DNA of 64,000 bases from Pseudomonas cedrina subsp. cedrina (GTDB lineage Bacteria > Pseudomonadota > Gammaproteobacteria > Pseudomonadales > Pseudomonadaceae). The DNA is taken from positions 372,001 to 436,000 of the forward strand of contig NZ_MNPW01000001.1 in assembly GCF_001983175.1 (NCBI RefSeq), given 5' to 3'. The notes beneath the pieces are model-generated. The model worked only from the letters and a program-made list of their open reading frames with translations, was not told where the DNA came from and made no database searches. Of the stretch, positions 26,551 to 34,662 are shown piece after piece. The position numbers and the translations under genes are program-made. How positions within the stretch are numbered: the stretch's first letter is position 1; every line of letters begins with the position of its first letter.

Positions 26551-27869
26551 ACGCGGTGATTGTGGTCGATGACGAAGCCAGCATCCGCACGGCCGTCGAA
26601 CAGTGGCTGAGCTTGTCGGGGTTCGCGGTGCAGTTGTTCAGCCGTGCCGAGGAATGCCTGGCACAACTGCCCATGGACTTTCCCGGCGTCATCCTGAGCG
26701 ACGTGCGCATGCCGGGGCTGAGCGGCCTGGAGCTGCTGGCCGAAGTGCAGCGCCGCGATGCGGATTTGCCGGTGATTTTGCTGACGGGCCACGGCGATGT
26801 GCCAATGGCGGTTGAAGCCATGCGCGACGGTGCCTATGACTTCCTGGAAAAACCCTTCAGCCCCGACGCCTTGCTCAACAGCCTGCGCCGCGCGCTGGAC
26901 AAGCGCGGGCTGGTCCTGGAAAACCGTCGCCTGCACCAACAGGCCGACCATCGCGCGCAGTTGGACTCGACCCTTCTGGGGGTGTCGCGAGCGCTGCAGA
27001 CCCTGCGCCGTCAGGTCCTGGAATTGGCGGGCTTGCCGGTCAACGTGCTGATTCGTGGCGAGACCGGCAGCGGCAAGGAGCTGGTCGCCCGTTGCCTGCA
27101 TGACTTCGGCCCACGGGCGAAGAAACACTTTGTGGCGCTCAACTGCGCGGCGATCCCCGAGCAACTGTTTGAAGCCGAGCTGTTCGGCCACGAAAGCGGC
27201 GCGTTTACCGGCGCCCAGGGCAAGCGCATCGGCAAACTGGAATACGCCCACGGCGGCACGCTGTTCCTCGATGAAATCGAAAGCATGCCGCTGGCCCAGC
27301 AAGTGAAGCTGCTGCGCGTATTGCAGGAACAGAAACTGGAGCGACTGGGCTCCAACCAGAGCATCCACGTGGACCTGCGCATCATCGCCGCCACCAAGCC
27401 GGACCTGCTGGACGAGGCCCGCGCCGGTCGCTTTCGTGAAGACCTGGCCTACCGCTTGAACGTCGCGCAATTGCGCCTGCCGCCCTTGCGCGAGCGCCGC
27501 GAAGACATCCCGCTGCTGTTCGACCACTTTGCACAGAGCGCTGCCGAGCGCCTGGGTCGCAGCGTCGAGCCCTTGAGCGGGGCGCAACTGGGGCGGCTGC
27601 TCAGCCATGACTGGCCGGGCAACGTGCGTGAGCTGGCCAACGTCGCCGAGCGCCAGGTACTCGGCCTTGGCGAACCGGAGCCGGAGGGCGTCGAGGCCGG
27701 ACAATCCCTGGCAGCGCAGCAGGAAGCGTTCGAAGCGCATTGCCTCAAAGCCGCGCTGGCTCGGCACAAAGGCGATATCAAGGCGGTGCTGACCGAGCTG
27801 CAACTGCCGCGCCGCACGCTGAATGAAAAAATGCAGCGGCATGGTCTCGTCCGAGACACCTTCCTGTAG
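26544..27869 (+). CDS. Sigma-54-dependent response regulator, DctD/MifR type
   Basis: The 441-residue NtrC-family activator has three domains. The receiver (about 1-120) has the acidic pair DDE near residue 9, the phospho-Asp in VILSDVRMPG, and the conserved Lys in LEKPFSP. The AAA+ domain (about 140-370) has Walker A GETGSGKE, the sigma-54 contact loop ESGAFTGAQGKR and Walker B GGTLFLDEIE. The Fis-type helix-turn-helix is at the C-terminus (IKAVLTELQLPRRTLNEKMQ). It would activate sigma-54 promoters such as the one at 28077. The stop codon TAG lies within the left end of the following REPIN. Confidence 0.92.
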   Translation: MLNAVIVVDDEASIRTAVEQWLSLSGFAVQLFSRAEECLAQLPMDFPGVILSDVRMPGLSGLELLAEVQRRDADLPVILLTGHGDVPMAVEAMRDGAYDFLEKPFSPDALLNSLRRALDKRGLVLENRRLHQQADHRAQLDSTLLGVSRALQTLRRQVLELAGLPVNVLIRGETGSGKELVARCLHDFGPRAKKHFVALNCAAIPEQLFEAELFGHESGAFTGAQGKRIGKLEYAHGGTLFLDEIESMPLAQQVKLLRVLQEQKLERLGSNQSIHVDLRIIAATKPDLLDEARAGRFREDLAYRLNVAQLRLPPLRERREDIPLLFDHFAQSAAERLGRSVEPLSGAQLGRLLSHDWPGNVRELANVAERQVLGLGEPEPEGVEAGQSLAAQQEAFEAHCLKAALARHKGDIKAVLTELQLPRRTLNEKMQRHGLVRDTFL

Positions 27870-27965
27870 GAGCGAGCTTGCTCGCGAAAAACTCAAGAAC
27901 ACCGCGTGCTTCCAGGGCGAGCCCGTTAGCGTTGAAGTTCTTCGCGAGCAAGCTCGCTCCTACAG
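27864..27965. repeat. REPIN after the response regulator gene
   Basis: TGTAGGAGCGAGCTTGCTCG is inverted at the right as CGAGCAAGCTCGCTCCTACA. The left arm includes the stop codon of the response regulator gene. Confidence 0.85.
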
Positions 27966-27984
27966 GGATTATGCATGCCGCGAC

Positions 27985-28006
27985 GATGAGCGGATTTCCG
28001 CTCATC
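27985..28006. promoter_or_regulatory. Perfect palindrome, candidate activator site upstream of the sigma-54 promoter
   Basis: GATGAGCGGA and TCCGCTCATC are perfect 10-base inverted arms separated by TT. The site ends about 70 bases before the sigma-54 promoter, a normal distance for an NtrC-type enhancer. The obvious candidate binder is the regulator encoded just upstream. Confidence 0.6.
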
Positions 28007-28076
28007 ACCCGATAACCATCGGCAACTTTCCGCTTAAAAAAATCCTGTAACCCTTCTATTCCGGGCCTTTAGCCAC

Positions 28077-28093
28077 CTGGCACAGCTCCTGCT
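28077..28093 (+). promoter_or_regulatory. Sigma-54 (-24/-12) promoter of the transporter gene
   Basis: CTGGCACAGCTCCTGCT matches the consensus TGGCAC-N5-TTGCW with one change. The invariant GG and GC are exactly ten bases apart. The promoter lies about 64 bases before the transporter start codon. Confidence 0.78.
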
Positions 28094-28156
28094 ACAGCCC
28101 AAGCCAGGCAGTGCTCAAGCACGCTCCACAAAAACAATTAGATGAAGGATCCTTCA

Positions 28157-29476
28157 ATGGATAACTCCAACTCCCTGCCTCTGGGGTCGGCGGCTGCGCC
28201 GGCAAAAGCGCGCACTACTTCCAGCCGGATCAAATCGATCTTCAGTGGATCGGTCGGCAACATGGTCGAGTGGTACGACTGGTATGTCTACGCCGCCTTC
28301 TCGCTGTATTTCGCCAAGGCCTTTTTTCCCAAAGGCGACACCACCGCTCAATTGCTCAACACCGCCGCGATCTTCGCCGTGGGCTTCCTGATGCGCCCGA
28401 TCGGTGGCTGGCTGATGGGCCTGTATGCCGATAAGGTCGGGCGTAAAAAGGCGCTGATGGCCTCGGTCTACCTGATGTGCTTCGGTTCGCTGCTGATTGC
28501 CCTGAGCCCAGGCTACGAAATCATTGGTATCGGTGCGCCGATCCTGCTGGTGTTTGCGCGCTTGCTGCAAGGTCTGTCGGTCGGAGGCGAGTACGGTACC
28601 TCCGCCACTTACCTCAGTGAAATGGCGACCAAGGAACGCCGTGGTTTCTATTCCAGCTTCCAGTACGTGACCCTGATCTCCGGCCAGCTCATCGCGCTGG
28701 CCGTGCTGATCGTGCTGCAGCAAACCCTGACCACCGAACAGCTGTACGCCTGGGGCTGGCGCATCCCGTTCGCCATCGGTGCCCTGTGCGCCGTGGTCGC
28801 GCTGTACCTGCGTCGCGGCATGGAAGAAACCGAGTCGTTCACCAAGAAGGAAAAAGCCAAGGAAAGCGCGATGCGCACCTTGATGCGCCACCCCAAGGAG
28901 CTGATGACCGTGGTCGGCCTGACCATGGGCGGTACCCTGGCCTTCTACACCTACACCACGTACATGCAGAAATATCTGGTGAACACCGTCGGCATGAGCA
29001 TTTCCGACTCCACCACCATCTCGGCGGCGACACTGTTCCTGTTCATGTGCCTGCAGCCGATTGTCGGCGGGCTGTCGGATAAAGTCGGCCGTCGGCCGAT
29101 CCTGATCGCCTTCGGTATCCTCGGCACGCTGTTCACCGTGCCGATCCTTACCACCCTGCATACCATCCAGAGCTGGTGGGGCGCGTTCTTCCTGATCATG
29201 GCCGCGCTGATCATCGTCAGCGGCTATACCTCGATCAACGCGGTGGTGAAAGCCGAGCTGTTCCCGACCGAAATCCGTGCGTTGGGTGTAGGCCTGCCGT
29301 ATGCCCTGACCGTATCGATCTTCGGCGGCACCGCTGAATACATCGCGCTGTGGTTCAAGAGCATCGGCATGGAAACCGGCTACTACTGGTATGTGACCGC
29401 GTGTATCGCGGTGTCGCTGGTGGTGTATGTGACCATGAAGGACACGCGCAAACATTCGCGGATCACCACGGACTAA
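28157..29476 (+). CDS. kgtP: Alpha-ketoglutarate permease, MHS family of the MFS
   Basis: The 439-residue inner-membrane transporter has about twelve membrane segments. It has the metabolite:H+ symporter signatures: NMVEWYDWYVYAAFSLYF in the first helix region, loop motifs GLYADKVGRKKAL and GGLSDKVGRRPIL, and GLSVGGEYGTSATYLSEM. It resembles KgtP/PcaT proteins that import alpha-ketoglutarate and related dicarboxylates with protons. ATG 28157 has AAGGA at good spacing; an ATG at 28142 lacks one. A sigma-54 promoter and a palindrome lie upstream, next to a two-component system, so induction by its own substrate is likely. Confidence 0.88.
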   Translation: MDNSNSLPLGSAAAPAKARTTSSRIKSIFSGSVGNMVEWYDWYVYAAFSLYFAKAFFPKGDTTAQLLNTAAIFAVGFLMRPIGGWLMGLYADKVGRKKALMASVYLMCFGSLLIALSPGYEIIGIGAPILLVFARLLQGLSVGGEYGTSATYLSEMATKERRGFYSSFQYVTLISGQLIALAVLIVLQQTLTTEQLYAWGWRIPFAIGALCAVVALYLRRGMEETESFTKKEKAKESAMRTLMRHPKELMTVVGLTMGGTLAFYTYTTYMQKYLVNTVGMSISDSTTISAATLFLFMCLQPIVGGLSDKVGRRPILIAFGILGTLFTVPILTTLHTIQSWWGAFFLIMAALIIVSGYTSINAVVKAELFPTEIRALGVGLPYALTVSIFGGTAEYIALWFKSIGMETGYYWYVTACIAVSLVVYVTMKDTRKHSRITTD

Positions 29477-29504
29477 AAGTTCGAGAGGGAGAAATACCCA
29501 GCTT

Positions 29505-29610
29505 GTGTGGGAGCCGGGCTTGCCCGCGATAGCATCACCTCGATTTTCCAGTTAAACCGAGGTGATGCCATCGCAGGCAAGCCAGCTCCCACACAAGCCC
29601 GCTCCCACAT
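29505..29610. repeat. REPIN after kgtP with an extra half unit
   Basis: TGTGGGAGCCGGGCTTGCCC and GGCAAGCCAGCTCCCACA bound the palindrome, with inner arms CATCACCTCG and CGAGGTGATG. A further half unit, CAAGCCCGCTCCCACA, follows directly. Confidence 0.85.
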
Positions 29611-29651
29611 TGGATATGATTACTCCCCCGAATTGAGAGCAGACCAGGCCC

Positions 29652-30284
29652 ATGTCCGACGATATCCACTTCTACGAACCCGCCAACGGCCACGGCCTGC
29701 CCCATGACCCGTTCAACGCCATCGTCGGTCCCCGGCCGATCGGCTGGATCTCTTCGCACGACAGCGAGGGCCGCCTGAACCTGGCGCCCTACAGCTTCTT
29801 CAATGCGTTCAACTACATTCCGCCGATCATCGGGTTTTCCAGTGTCGGGCGCAAAGACAGCCTGAACAACATCGAACAGACCGGCGAGTTTGTGTGGAAC
29901 CTGGCCACCCGCCCGCTGGCCGAGCAGATGAACCAGAGCTGCGCGGCCGTATCGCCAGAGGTGAATGAATTCGAGTTGGCCGGCCTGACGCCGGTGGCCT
30001 CGAAGATCATTGGCGTACCGCGAGTGGGCGAAAGCCCGGTGTCGTTCGAGTGCAAGGTGACGCAGATCATCCAGCTGCAACGTGCCGACAAAGCGCTGGT
30101 GCCAAGCTGGCTGGTGCTCGGCGAGGTGGTCGCGGTGCATATTGCCAAGTGGCTGCTCAAGGATGGCATCTACGACACTGCCGCCGCCGAGCCGATCCTG
30201 CGTGGCGGCGGCCCGGCGGATTACTTCCAGCTGGGGCCTGAGGCGCTGTTCAAGATGTATCGACCAGGCGCCACCAAACCCTGA
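29652..30284 (+). CDS. Flavin reductase-like FMN-binding protein
   Basis: The 210-residue protein has the FMN-binding split-barrel fold of the flavin reductase/DIM6-NTAB family. It shows the early strand IVGPRPIGWISSHDSEG, the ribityl-phosphate region NLAPYSFFNAFNYIPP, and an internal EFVWNLATR. The family includes flavoredoxins and small flavoprotein oxidoreductases, and the exact substrate cannot be read from sequence. It stands alone between two REPIN elements and has no obvious partner. Confidence 0.82.
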   Translation: MSDDIHFYEPANGHGLPHDPFNAIVGPRPIGWISSHDSEGRLNLAPYSFFNAFNYIPPIIGFSSVGRKDSLNNIEQTGEFVWNLATRPLAEQMNQSCAAVSPEVNEFELAGLTPVASKIIGVPRVGESPVSFECKVTQIIQLQRADKALVPSWLVLGEVVAVHIAKWLLKDGIYDTAAAEPILRGGGPADYFQLGPEALFKMYRPGATKP

Positions 30285-30302
30285 CTGCAATGTGACCAAA
30301 AC

Positions 30303-30389
30303 TGTGGGAGCTGGCTTGCCTGCGATAGCATCAGCTCGGTTTGTCTGAACCACCGAGGTGCCTGTATCGCAGGCAAGCCAGCTCCCACA
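30303..30389. repeat. REPIN after the flavin reductase gene
   Basis: TGTGGGAGCTGGCTTGCCTG and CAGGCAAGCCAGCTCCCACA are perfect inverted ends, with inner arms around AGCTCGG and CCGAGGT. Confidence 0.87.
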
Positions 30390-30407
30390 TTTGATCTACA
30401 GCGTTCT

Positions 30408-30650
30408 CTAGCCGGCAGCGTTCCAGGTCAACTGACCCTCTTCGTCCACATCGACCAGTCGCTCCAGCTCGACAGCAGCCGCATCATCGGCAGCGGACGC
30501 GGTCTTGAACTTCTGACCGTCAAGGATCTTGTGAAACCGCGGTGCGCCCATGCCATCCAGGGTCTTGACGGCGACAGCAGCGCTGTAGCCATCCTCCCCC
30601 GGTACTACGGCGGAAACGACTTCGTGGTGGGCAAATTGTTTACGTGCCAT
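30408..30650 (-). CDS. Small conserved hypothetical protein
   Basis: The 80-residue product starts MARKQFAHHEVVSAVVPGED and is soluble and slightly acidic towards the C-terminus (DVDEEGQLTW). The ATG at 30650 has AGGA at a workable distance. The open frame continues to 30872, but that extension overlaps the monooxygenase-like gene out of frame. I do not recognise a characterised family; I believe similar short proteins occur across pseudomonads. Confidence 0.65.
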   Translation of the reverse strand: MARKQFAHHEVVSAVVPGEDGYSAAVAVKTLDGMGAPRFHKILDGQKFKTASAADDAAAVELERLVDVDEEGQLTWNAAG

Positions 30651-30691
30651 GTTGCAGGTCCTGGCCAATGGAAAGTCGGCCATTCTAAACC

Positions 30692-31033
30692 CTAACCGGC
30701 GAGTTGCAGGTACTCGCCATAGGCATGGGCGGCGGATGCATCGGTGAACGTCTGGAAATCCATGCTGCGCACCACCATGTCGTTCAGAAGCTCGGTAAAG
30801 ATCATCAGGGCGGGCGAGCTGAAGTAGGCGCTCATCGCCTGCTCGCTGCTCCACAAACCTGTGACCAACCACACGTCAGGGTCGACCTGGGAATGCTGCA
30901 ACGAGAATTGCAGGCAACCCTGAGCCTGACGGCCCGGTTCGATCAAACTGCTCAAGCGTGCACCGAGTTCGGTGCTGCACCCGGTGCGGGCGCGGATAAA
31001 GGCCATATGGCTCGCGGGAATGGGGGTGGACAT
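30692..31033 (-). CDS. ABM (antibiotic biosynthesis monooxygenase)-fold protein
   Basis: The 113-residue protein appears to have a dimeric ferredoxin-like ABM fold. It has strand-helix elements such as GCLQFSLQHSQVDPDVWLVTG, and WSSEQAMSAYFSS, which covers the common W-s-e-a-h pattern. ABM proteins include quinol monooxygenases, heme-degrading enzymes and proteins without known activity. The start at 31033 has GGGAGAG upstream. It is divergent from the AraC regulator across 327 bases, so that regulator may control it. Confidence 0.68.
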   Translation of the reverse strand: MSTPIPASHMAFIRARTGCSTELGARLSSLIEPGRQAQGCLQFSLQHSQVDPDVWLVTGLWSSEQAMSAYFSSPALMIFTELLNDMVVRSMDFQTFTDASAAHAYGEYLQLAG

Positions 31034-31147
31034 GTTCGACTCTCCCGTTGAGAAGTGATGCTCGGCAAGCACTGTGGGGGTGTGTTGCCACAGGATCAAC
31101 GATAACGGCGTGGGTCGGGGCGCGGTTAGTCGATTCCTGCCGGCTTA

Positions 31148-31288
31148 TTGCACAATCCTGCGAGAAGCGTAGAGAAGACGTTTGGCAGCCGGTTTTATTC
31201 CAAGGGCCAACGCCTTGTTTCAGGGAGATGACAGGCGTCGCGATTGCCTGATTCACGATAGGTCGCAGGATCAGGCAAGGATTGTGCA
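31148..31288. promoter_or_regulatory. Two inverted TGCACAATCCT sites in a divergent intergenic region
   Basis: TTGCACAATCCT at 31148-31159 and AGGATTGTGCA at 31278-31288 are inverted copies about 120 bases apart. They lie in the gap between the ABM gene and the AraC regulator gene. They may be operator half-sites for the AraC protein. No gene is seen in the gap (31034-31360). Confidence 0.4.
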
Positions 31289-31360
31289 GAATCGACGTAA
31301 CACTGTTTGAAAAGCCGCCGCTAAGCTGAACCCATCGAAGTAGCCAGCAGAGGACGCTCC

Positions 31361-32290
31361 ATGCCTTCGCCCGACCCTAAAGCCATCCCCCTCGATGCCG
31401 AGATGGAGAAGCAGCGCGCCGAACTCGCCAGCATCGTGCAACGGCATACCTGGGAGGATGGTTCCTACGGTACGGCCATCACCGCGTTATTTCTGAACCG
31501 CCACAACACACCGCGCGACTTCATGCCGGTGCTGGTCGAGCCTGCCCTGTGCATTCTTGCCAACGGCAGCAAGGAAGTGCGCCTGGCCGACGAGATCTTC
31601 GCCTACGATCCGCTCAATTACCTGGTGTTCTCGGTGGCGATGCCGGTGGCCGGGCGGGTCATCGAGGCTACGCCGGAAAACCCCAACCTGTCAGTGCGCA
31701 TCAATATCGACCCGGCCCAGCTCACCGCGCTGATTGCCGAGGCCGGGCCCATGGGCGTGCCGTCGCGCCCGACCTCGCGGGGCATGTACGTCGACCGCAT
31801 CGACCATCAACTGCTCGACGCCGTGCTGCGCCTGGCGCGTCTGCTGGATACACCCAAAGACATCGCCATGCTCGCGCCGCTGATCAACCGCGAGATCCTC
31901 TACCGCTTGCTACGGGGCCCGCAGGGTTATCGGCTGTATGAAATCGCCGTGGCCAACAGCCAGAGTCATCGGGTCAGCCAGGCGATCACATGGTTGAACC
32001 GCAACTATGAGCAACCGCTGCGCATTGATGACCTGGCCAAGGAAGTGAACCTGAGCGTCTCGACCTTGCACCACCGCTTCAAGGCGATCACCGCCATGAG
32101 TCCGCTGCAGTATCAGAAGCAACTGCGCTTGCAGGAAGCGCGCCGGTTGATGATTGCCGAAGGATTGGAAGCATCGGCGGCGGGGTATCGGGTGGGGTAT
32201 GAAAGCCCGTCGCAGTTCAGTCGGGAGTACAGCCGGTTGTTCGGGGCGCCGCCCCTGAGAGACCTGGCCCGGTTGCGCCAAAGCATCTGA
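31361..32290 (+). CDS. AraC-family transcriptional regulator
   Basis: The 309-residue regulator has an AraC N-terminal cupin-like domain (about residues 25-185, with CILANGSKEVRLADEIFAYD). A C-terminal double helix-turn-helix (about 205-300) follows, with IDDLAKEVNLSVSTLHHRFK and AAGYRVGYESPSQFSREYSR. The N-terminal type is the one found in YqhC-like regulators of oxidoreductase genes; the ligand is unknown. The adjacent divergent ABM gene is a plausible target. Confidence 0.9.
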   Translation: MPSPDPKAIPLDAEMEKQRAELASIVQRHTWEDGSYGTAITALFLNRHNTPRDFMPVLVEPALCILANGSKEVRLADEIFAYDPLNYLVFSVAMPVAGRVIEATPENPNLSVRINIDPAQLTALIAEAGPMGVPSRPTSRGMYVDRIDHQLLDAVLRLARLLDTPKDIAMLAPLINREILYRLLRGPQGYRLYEIAVANSQSHRVSQAITWLNRNYEQPLRIDDLAKEVNLSVSTLHHRFKAITAMSPLQYQKQLRLQEARRLMIAEGLEASAAGYRVGYESPSQFSREYSRLFGAPPLRDLARLRQSI

Positions 32291-32332
32291 CCCGACAGGG
32301 ATCAAAATAGGTGAGCTGCCCGTGTGGTGTAT

Positions 32333-33802
32333 TCAGTCCAAGCCGCGCGGCAGTTGCAACGTCACCCGCAACCCACCCTCGCGCAAATTCTGCAAACTCA
32401 CTTCACCGCCATGGCTATGGGCAATGTTGCGCGCGATCCCCAGCCCCAGGCCATAGCCCTGTTGCTGCCCCGCCAGGCGGAAGTGCGGTTCGAACACCTG
32501 CTCCAGACGCTGCTCCGGAACCCCAGGCCCTTCGTCATCCACGTGCAGGACGAATTGCGCGCCGTCATCCTCGATGTGCAGATGAGCGTTCTGCCCGTAC
32601 TTCAACGCATTGTCGATCAGGTTGCCGATGCAACGCTTGAGCGCCAGCGGTTTACCCGGGTATGCGCTCAATGCACGGCCGTACTGGGTGACGCGGCCAT
32701 TGCCATTGGGCGCCACGTAAGGTTCCACCAGGCAGTCGAGCACATGATTGAGGTCCACCGGTTCGATGTTCTCGTGAATATCCGTATCTTTCACGCACTG
32801 CAGCGCGCCTTTGACCAGCAACTCCAGCTCATCCAGGTCACGGCCGAACTTGGTTTGCAGGTTTTCGTCTTCGAGCAGTTCCACGCGCAGGCGCAGGCGG
32901 GTGATCGGGGTGCGCAAGTCGTGGGAAATGGCGCTGAACAATTGGCTGCGTTCCGTGAGGTAACGGCTGATGCGCTCTCGCATGGCATTGAACGCACGGC
33001 CCACTTCCACCACTTCACTGCCGCCGCCTTCAGCGACCGGTTCCACATCGGCGCCCAGGGACATGTCCCGCGCCGCCCGCGCCAGGCGCTTGAGGGGCCG
33101 ACTCTGCCAGTGCACCAGCAAACCGATAAACAGCAACAGGAAACCGCTGGTCAGCACGATGAACCACACTTGCTGGGACGGCAGCCCCTGTTCTTCGAGG
33201 CTGGTGTAGGGCTCGGGCAACAGCGAGGCGATATACAGCCATTCGCCAGGCGCAAGCTGGATCTGGGTGACCAGCACCGGCGGGTTCACCGGCTCCAGGG
33301 TCAGCGCGTAATGGGCCCAGGAACGCGGCAGCTCATCGAGCTTCAGGCCGGCATTGAAAATGCGCAGGTCTTCGGCGCTGACAAACTCCACCGAGATAAG
33401 CACATCGGCCCCCAGGGTCTGACGCAGCACTTCGTCCACCACATCGAGCACCGCTTGTTTGCGCGGCGTTTGCGGCAGTATTTGCATGTCCAGTGGCCGG
33501 TCGTTCAGGGTGACGACGAAACGCGTGCCGCCCATGCTGCGTAACTGGTCGAGGACCAACGGGCGATACGCCACGGGCAACGAACGGAAATAACTTGCGC
33601 TGGCGGTCATCGAATGCGCCAGGCTGCGGGCGCTGGTGACCAGGCCTTCGAGCTGGGTGGCACGCAATTGCGAGACCCAGATCACGCTGGACAGCGCCTG
33701 GGCGAACAACACGGCCAGTAGGGTCAGCAGCAGCATGCGACCCAGCAGTGAGCGCGGCACGGGGAAACGTCGACGGCGTTCGGTTACCTGTTCAATGGGC
33801 AT
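32333..33802 (-). CDS. gtrS: Sensor histidine kinase GtrS (glucose / ED-pathway control)
   Basis: The kinase has about 489 residues, with membrane segments near 20-42 and 235-257 around a periplasmic domain. HAMP follows, then the dimerisation His in AISHDLRTPITRLRLR and the ATPase motifs NLIDNALKYG, DEGPGVPE and GLGLGIARNI. In P. aeruginosa GtrS responds to 2-ketogluconate and 6-phosphogluconate and, with GltR, controls glucose uptake and Entner-Doudoroff genes. ATG 33802 lies inside the end of gltR (11-base overlap); a TTG at 33811 is less likely. It closes the edd-glk-gltR-gtrS series. Confidence 0.9.
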   Translation of the reverse strand: MPIEQVTERRRRFPVPRSLLGRMLLLTLLAVLFAQALSSVIWVSQLRATQLEGLVTSARSLAHSMTASASYFRSLPVAYRPLVLDQLRSMGGTRFVVTLNDRPLDMQILPQTPRKQAVLDVVDEVLRQTLGADVLISVEFVSAEDLRIFNAGLKLDELPRSWAHYALTLEPVNPPVLVTQIQLAPGEWLYIASLLPEPYTSLEEQGLPSQQVWFIVLTSGFLLLFIGLLVHWQSRPLKRLARAARDMSLGADVEPVAEGGGSEVVEVGRAFNAMRERISRYLTERSQLFSAISHDLRTPITRLRLRVELLEDENLQTKFGRDLDELELLVKGALQCVKDTDIHENIEPVDLNHVLDCLVEPYVAPNGNGRVTQYGRALSAYPGKPLALKRCIGNLIDNALKYGQNAHLHIEDDGAQFVLHVDDEGPGVPEQRLEQVFEPHFRLAGQQQGYGLGLGIARNIAHSHGGEVSLQNLREGGLRVTLQLPRGLD

Positions 33803-34526
33803 TGCCGGCAACCACGCTGGCTGCCAGTTGATAACCGCTGCCGCGCACGGTGCGGATCAGCCTCGGTGGTTTTTCGGTGTCGCGCAGGCGCTGGCGCAAG
33901 CGGCTGACGGCCATGTCGACGATACGGTCCAGCGGCATCAGGTCGCGCCCCCGGGTGGCGTTGCCAATGGTGTCGCGGTCAAGGATCTGTTGCGGGTGGT
34001 CGAGAAACAATTTGAGCAGGGCAAAGTCGGCGCCGGAGAGGATGACTTCTTCGCCATCCACATGAAACAGACGGTGGCTGATCATGTCCAGGCGCCATTC
34101 ATCAAACACCAGCACGTCGCCACCACTGCTGCGCTCCTGGCCAAACTGGCAACGGCGCAACAACGCCTTGATCCGCGCCTGCAACTCACGCGGGCTGAAG
34201 GGCTTGCCGATATAGTCGTCGGCGCCCAGTTCCAGGCCGATCACACGGTCGGCCTCATCGGAGCTGGCGGTGAGCATGATGATCGGCACCTGCGCCTGGC
34301 GCGGGTGCTGGCGGATCCAGCGGCAGAGGCTGAAGCCGTCTTCGTCCGGCAGCATCACATCGAGGATGACCAGGTCGCAGGGCGCCTCGTTCATCGCCTG
34401 GCGGAACCCGGCGCCATCCGGCACGCCACGCACCTGGAAACCGGCGCGACTGAGGTAGGTTTGCAGCAATTCGCGGATTTCCTGGTCGTCGTCGACGAGG
34501 AGAATCGATTTACTGATTACGCTCAC
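33792..34526 (-). CDS. gltR: OmpR-family response regulator GltR
   Basis: The 244-residue regulator has a receiver domain with DDDQEIRE, the phospho-Asp in LVILDVMLPDEDG, and the Lys in GKPFSPRE. A winged helix-turn-helix DNA-binding domain follows at about residues 135-238, ending GSGYQLAASV. It is the partner of GtrS and controls glucose transport genes in pseudomonads. It starts with GTG, preceded by a very strong AAGGAGG. A reversed REP pair separates it from glk. Confidence 0.92.
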   Translation of the reverse strand: MSVISKSILLVDDDQEIRELLQTYLSRAGFQVRGVPDGAGFRQAMNEAPCDLVILDVMLPDEDGFSLCRWIRQHPRQAQVPIIMLTASSDEADRVIGLELGADDYIGKPFSPRELQARIKALLRRCQFGQERSSGGDVLVFDEWRLDMISHRLFHVDGEEVILSGADFALLKLFLDHPQQILDRDTIGNATRGRDLMPLDRIVDMAVSRLRQRLRDTEKPPRLIRTVRGSGYQLAASVVAGNAH

Positions 34527-34582
34527 GGGGTCCTCCTTGTTGTTATGGCCAAGCTTAAGTCATTTGTTGCCCTTGAGGGACT

Positions 34583-34650
34583 CATCGCAGGCAAGCCAGC
34601 TCCCACATTGAAACGCATTCCTCTGTGGGAGCCGGGCTTGCCCGCGATGG
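34583..34650. repeat. Reversed REP pair between glk and gltR
   Basis: ATCGCAGGCAAGCCAGCTCC and TGTGGGAGCCGGGCTTGCCC are inverted copies about 20 bases apart, with the GGGAGC ends facing inward. It sits within the presumed glk-gltR operon. Confidence 0.8.
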
Positions 34651-34662
34651 CGTCATCACGGC

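Noticed and set aside
28154..29455. 433-codon open frame antisense to kgtP
   Set aside because: The transporter on the plus strand has typical membrane segments and signatures. The antisense product is Gln/His/Asp-rich.
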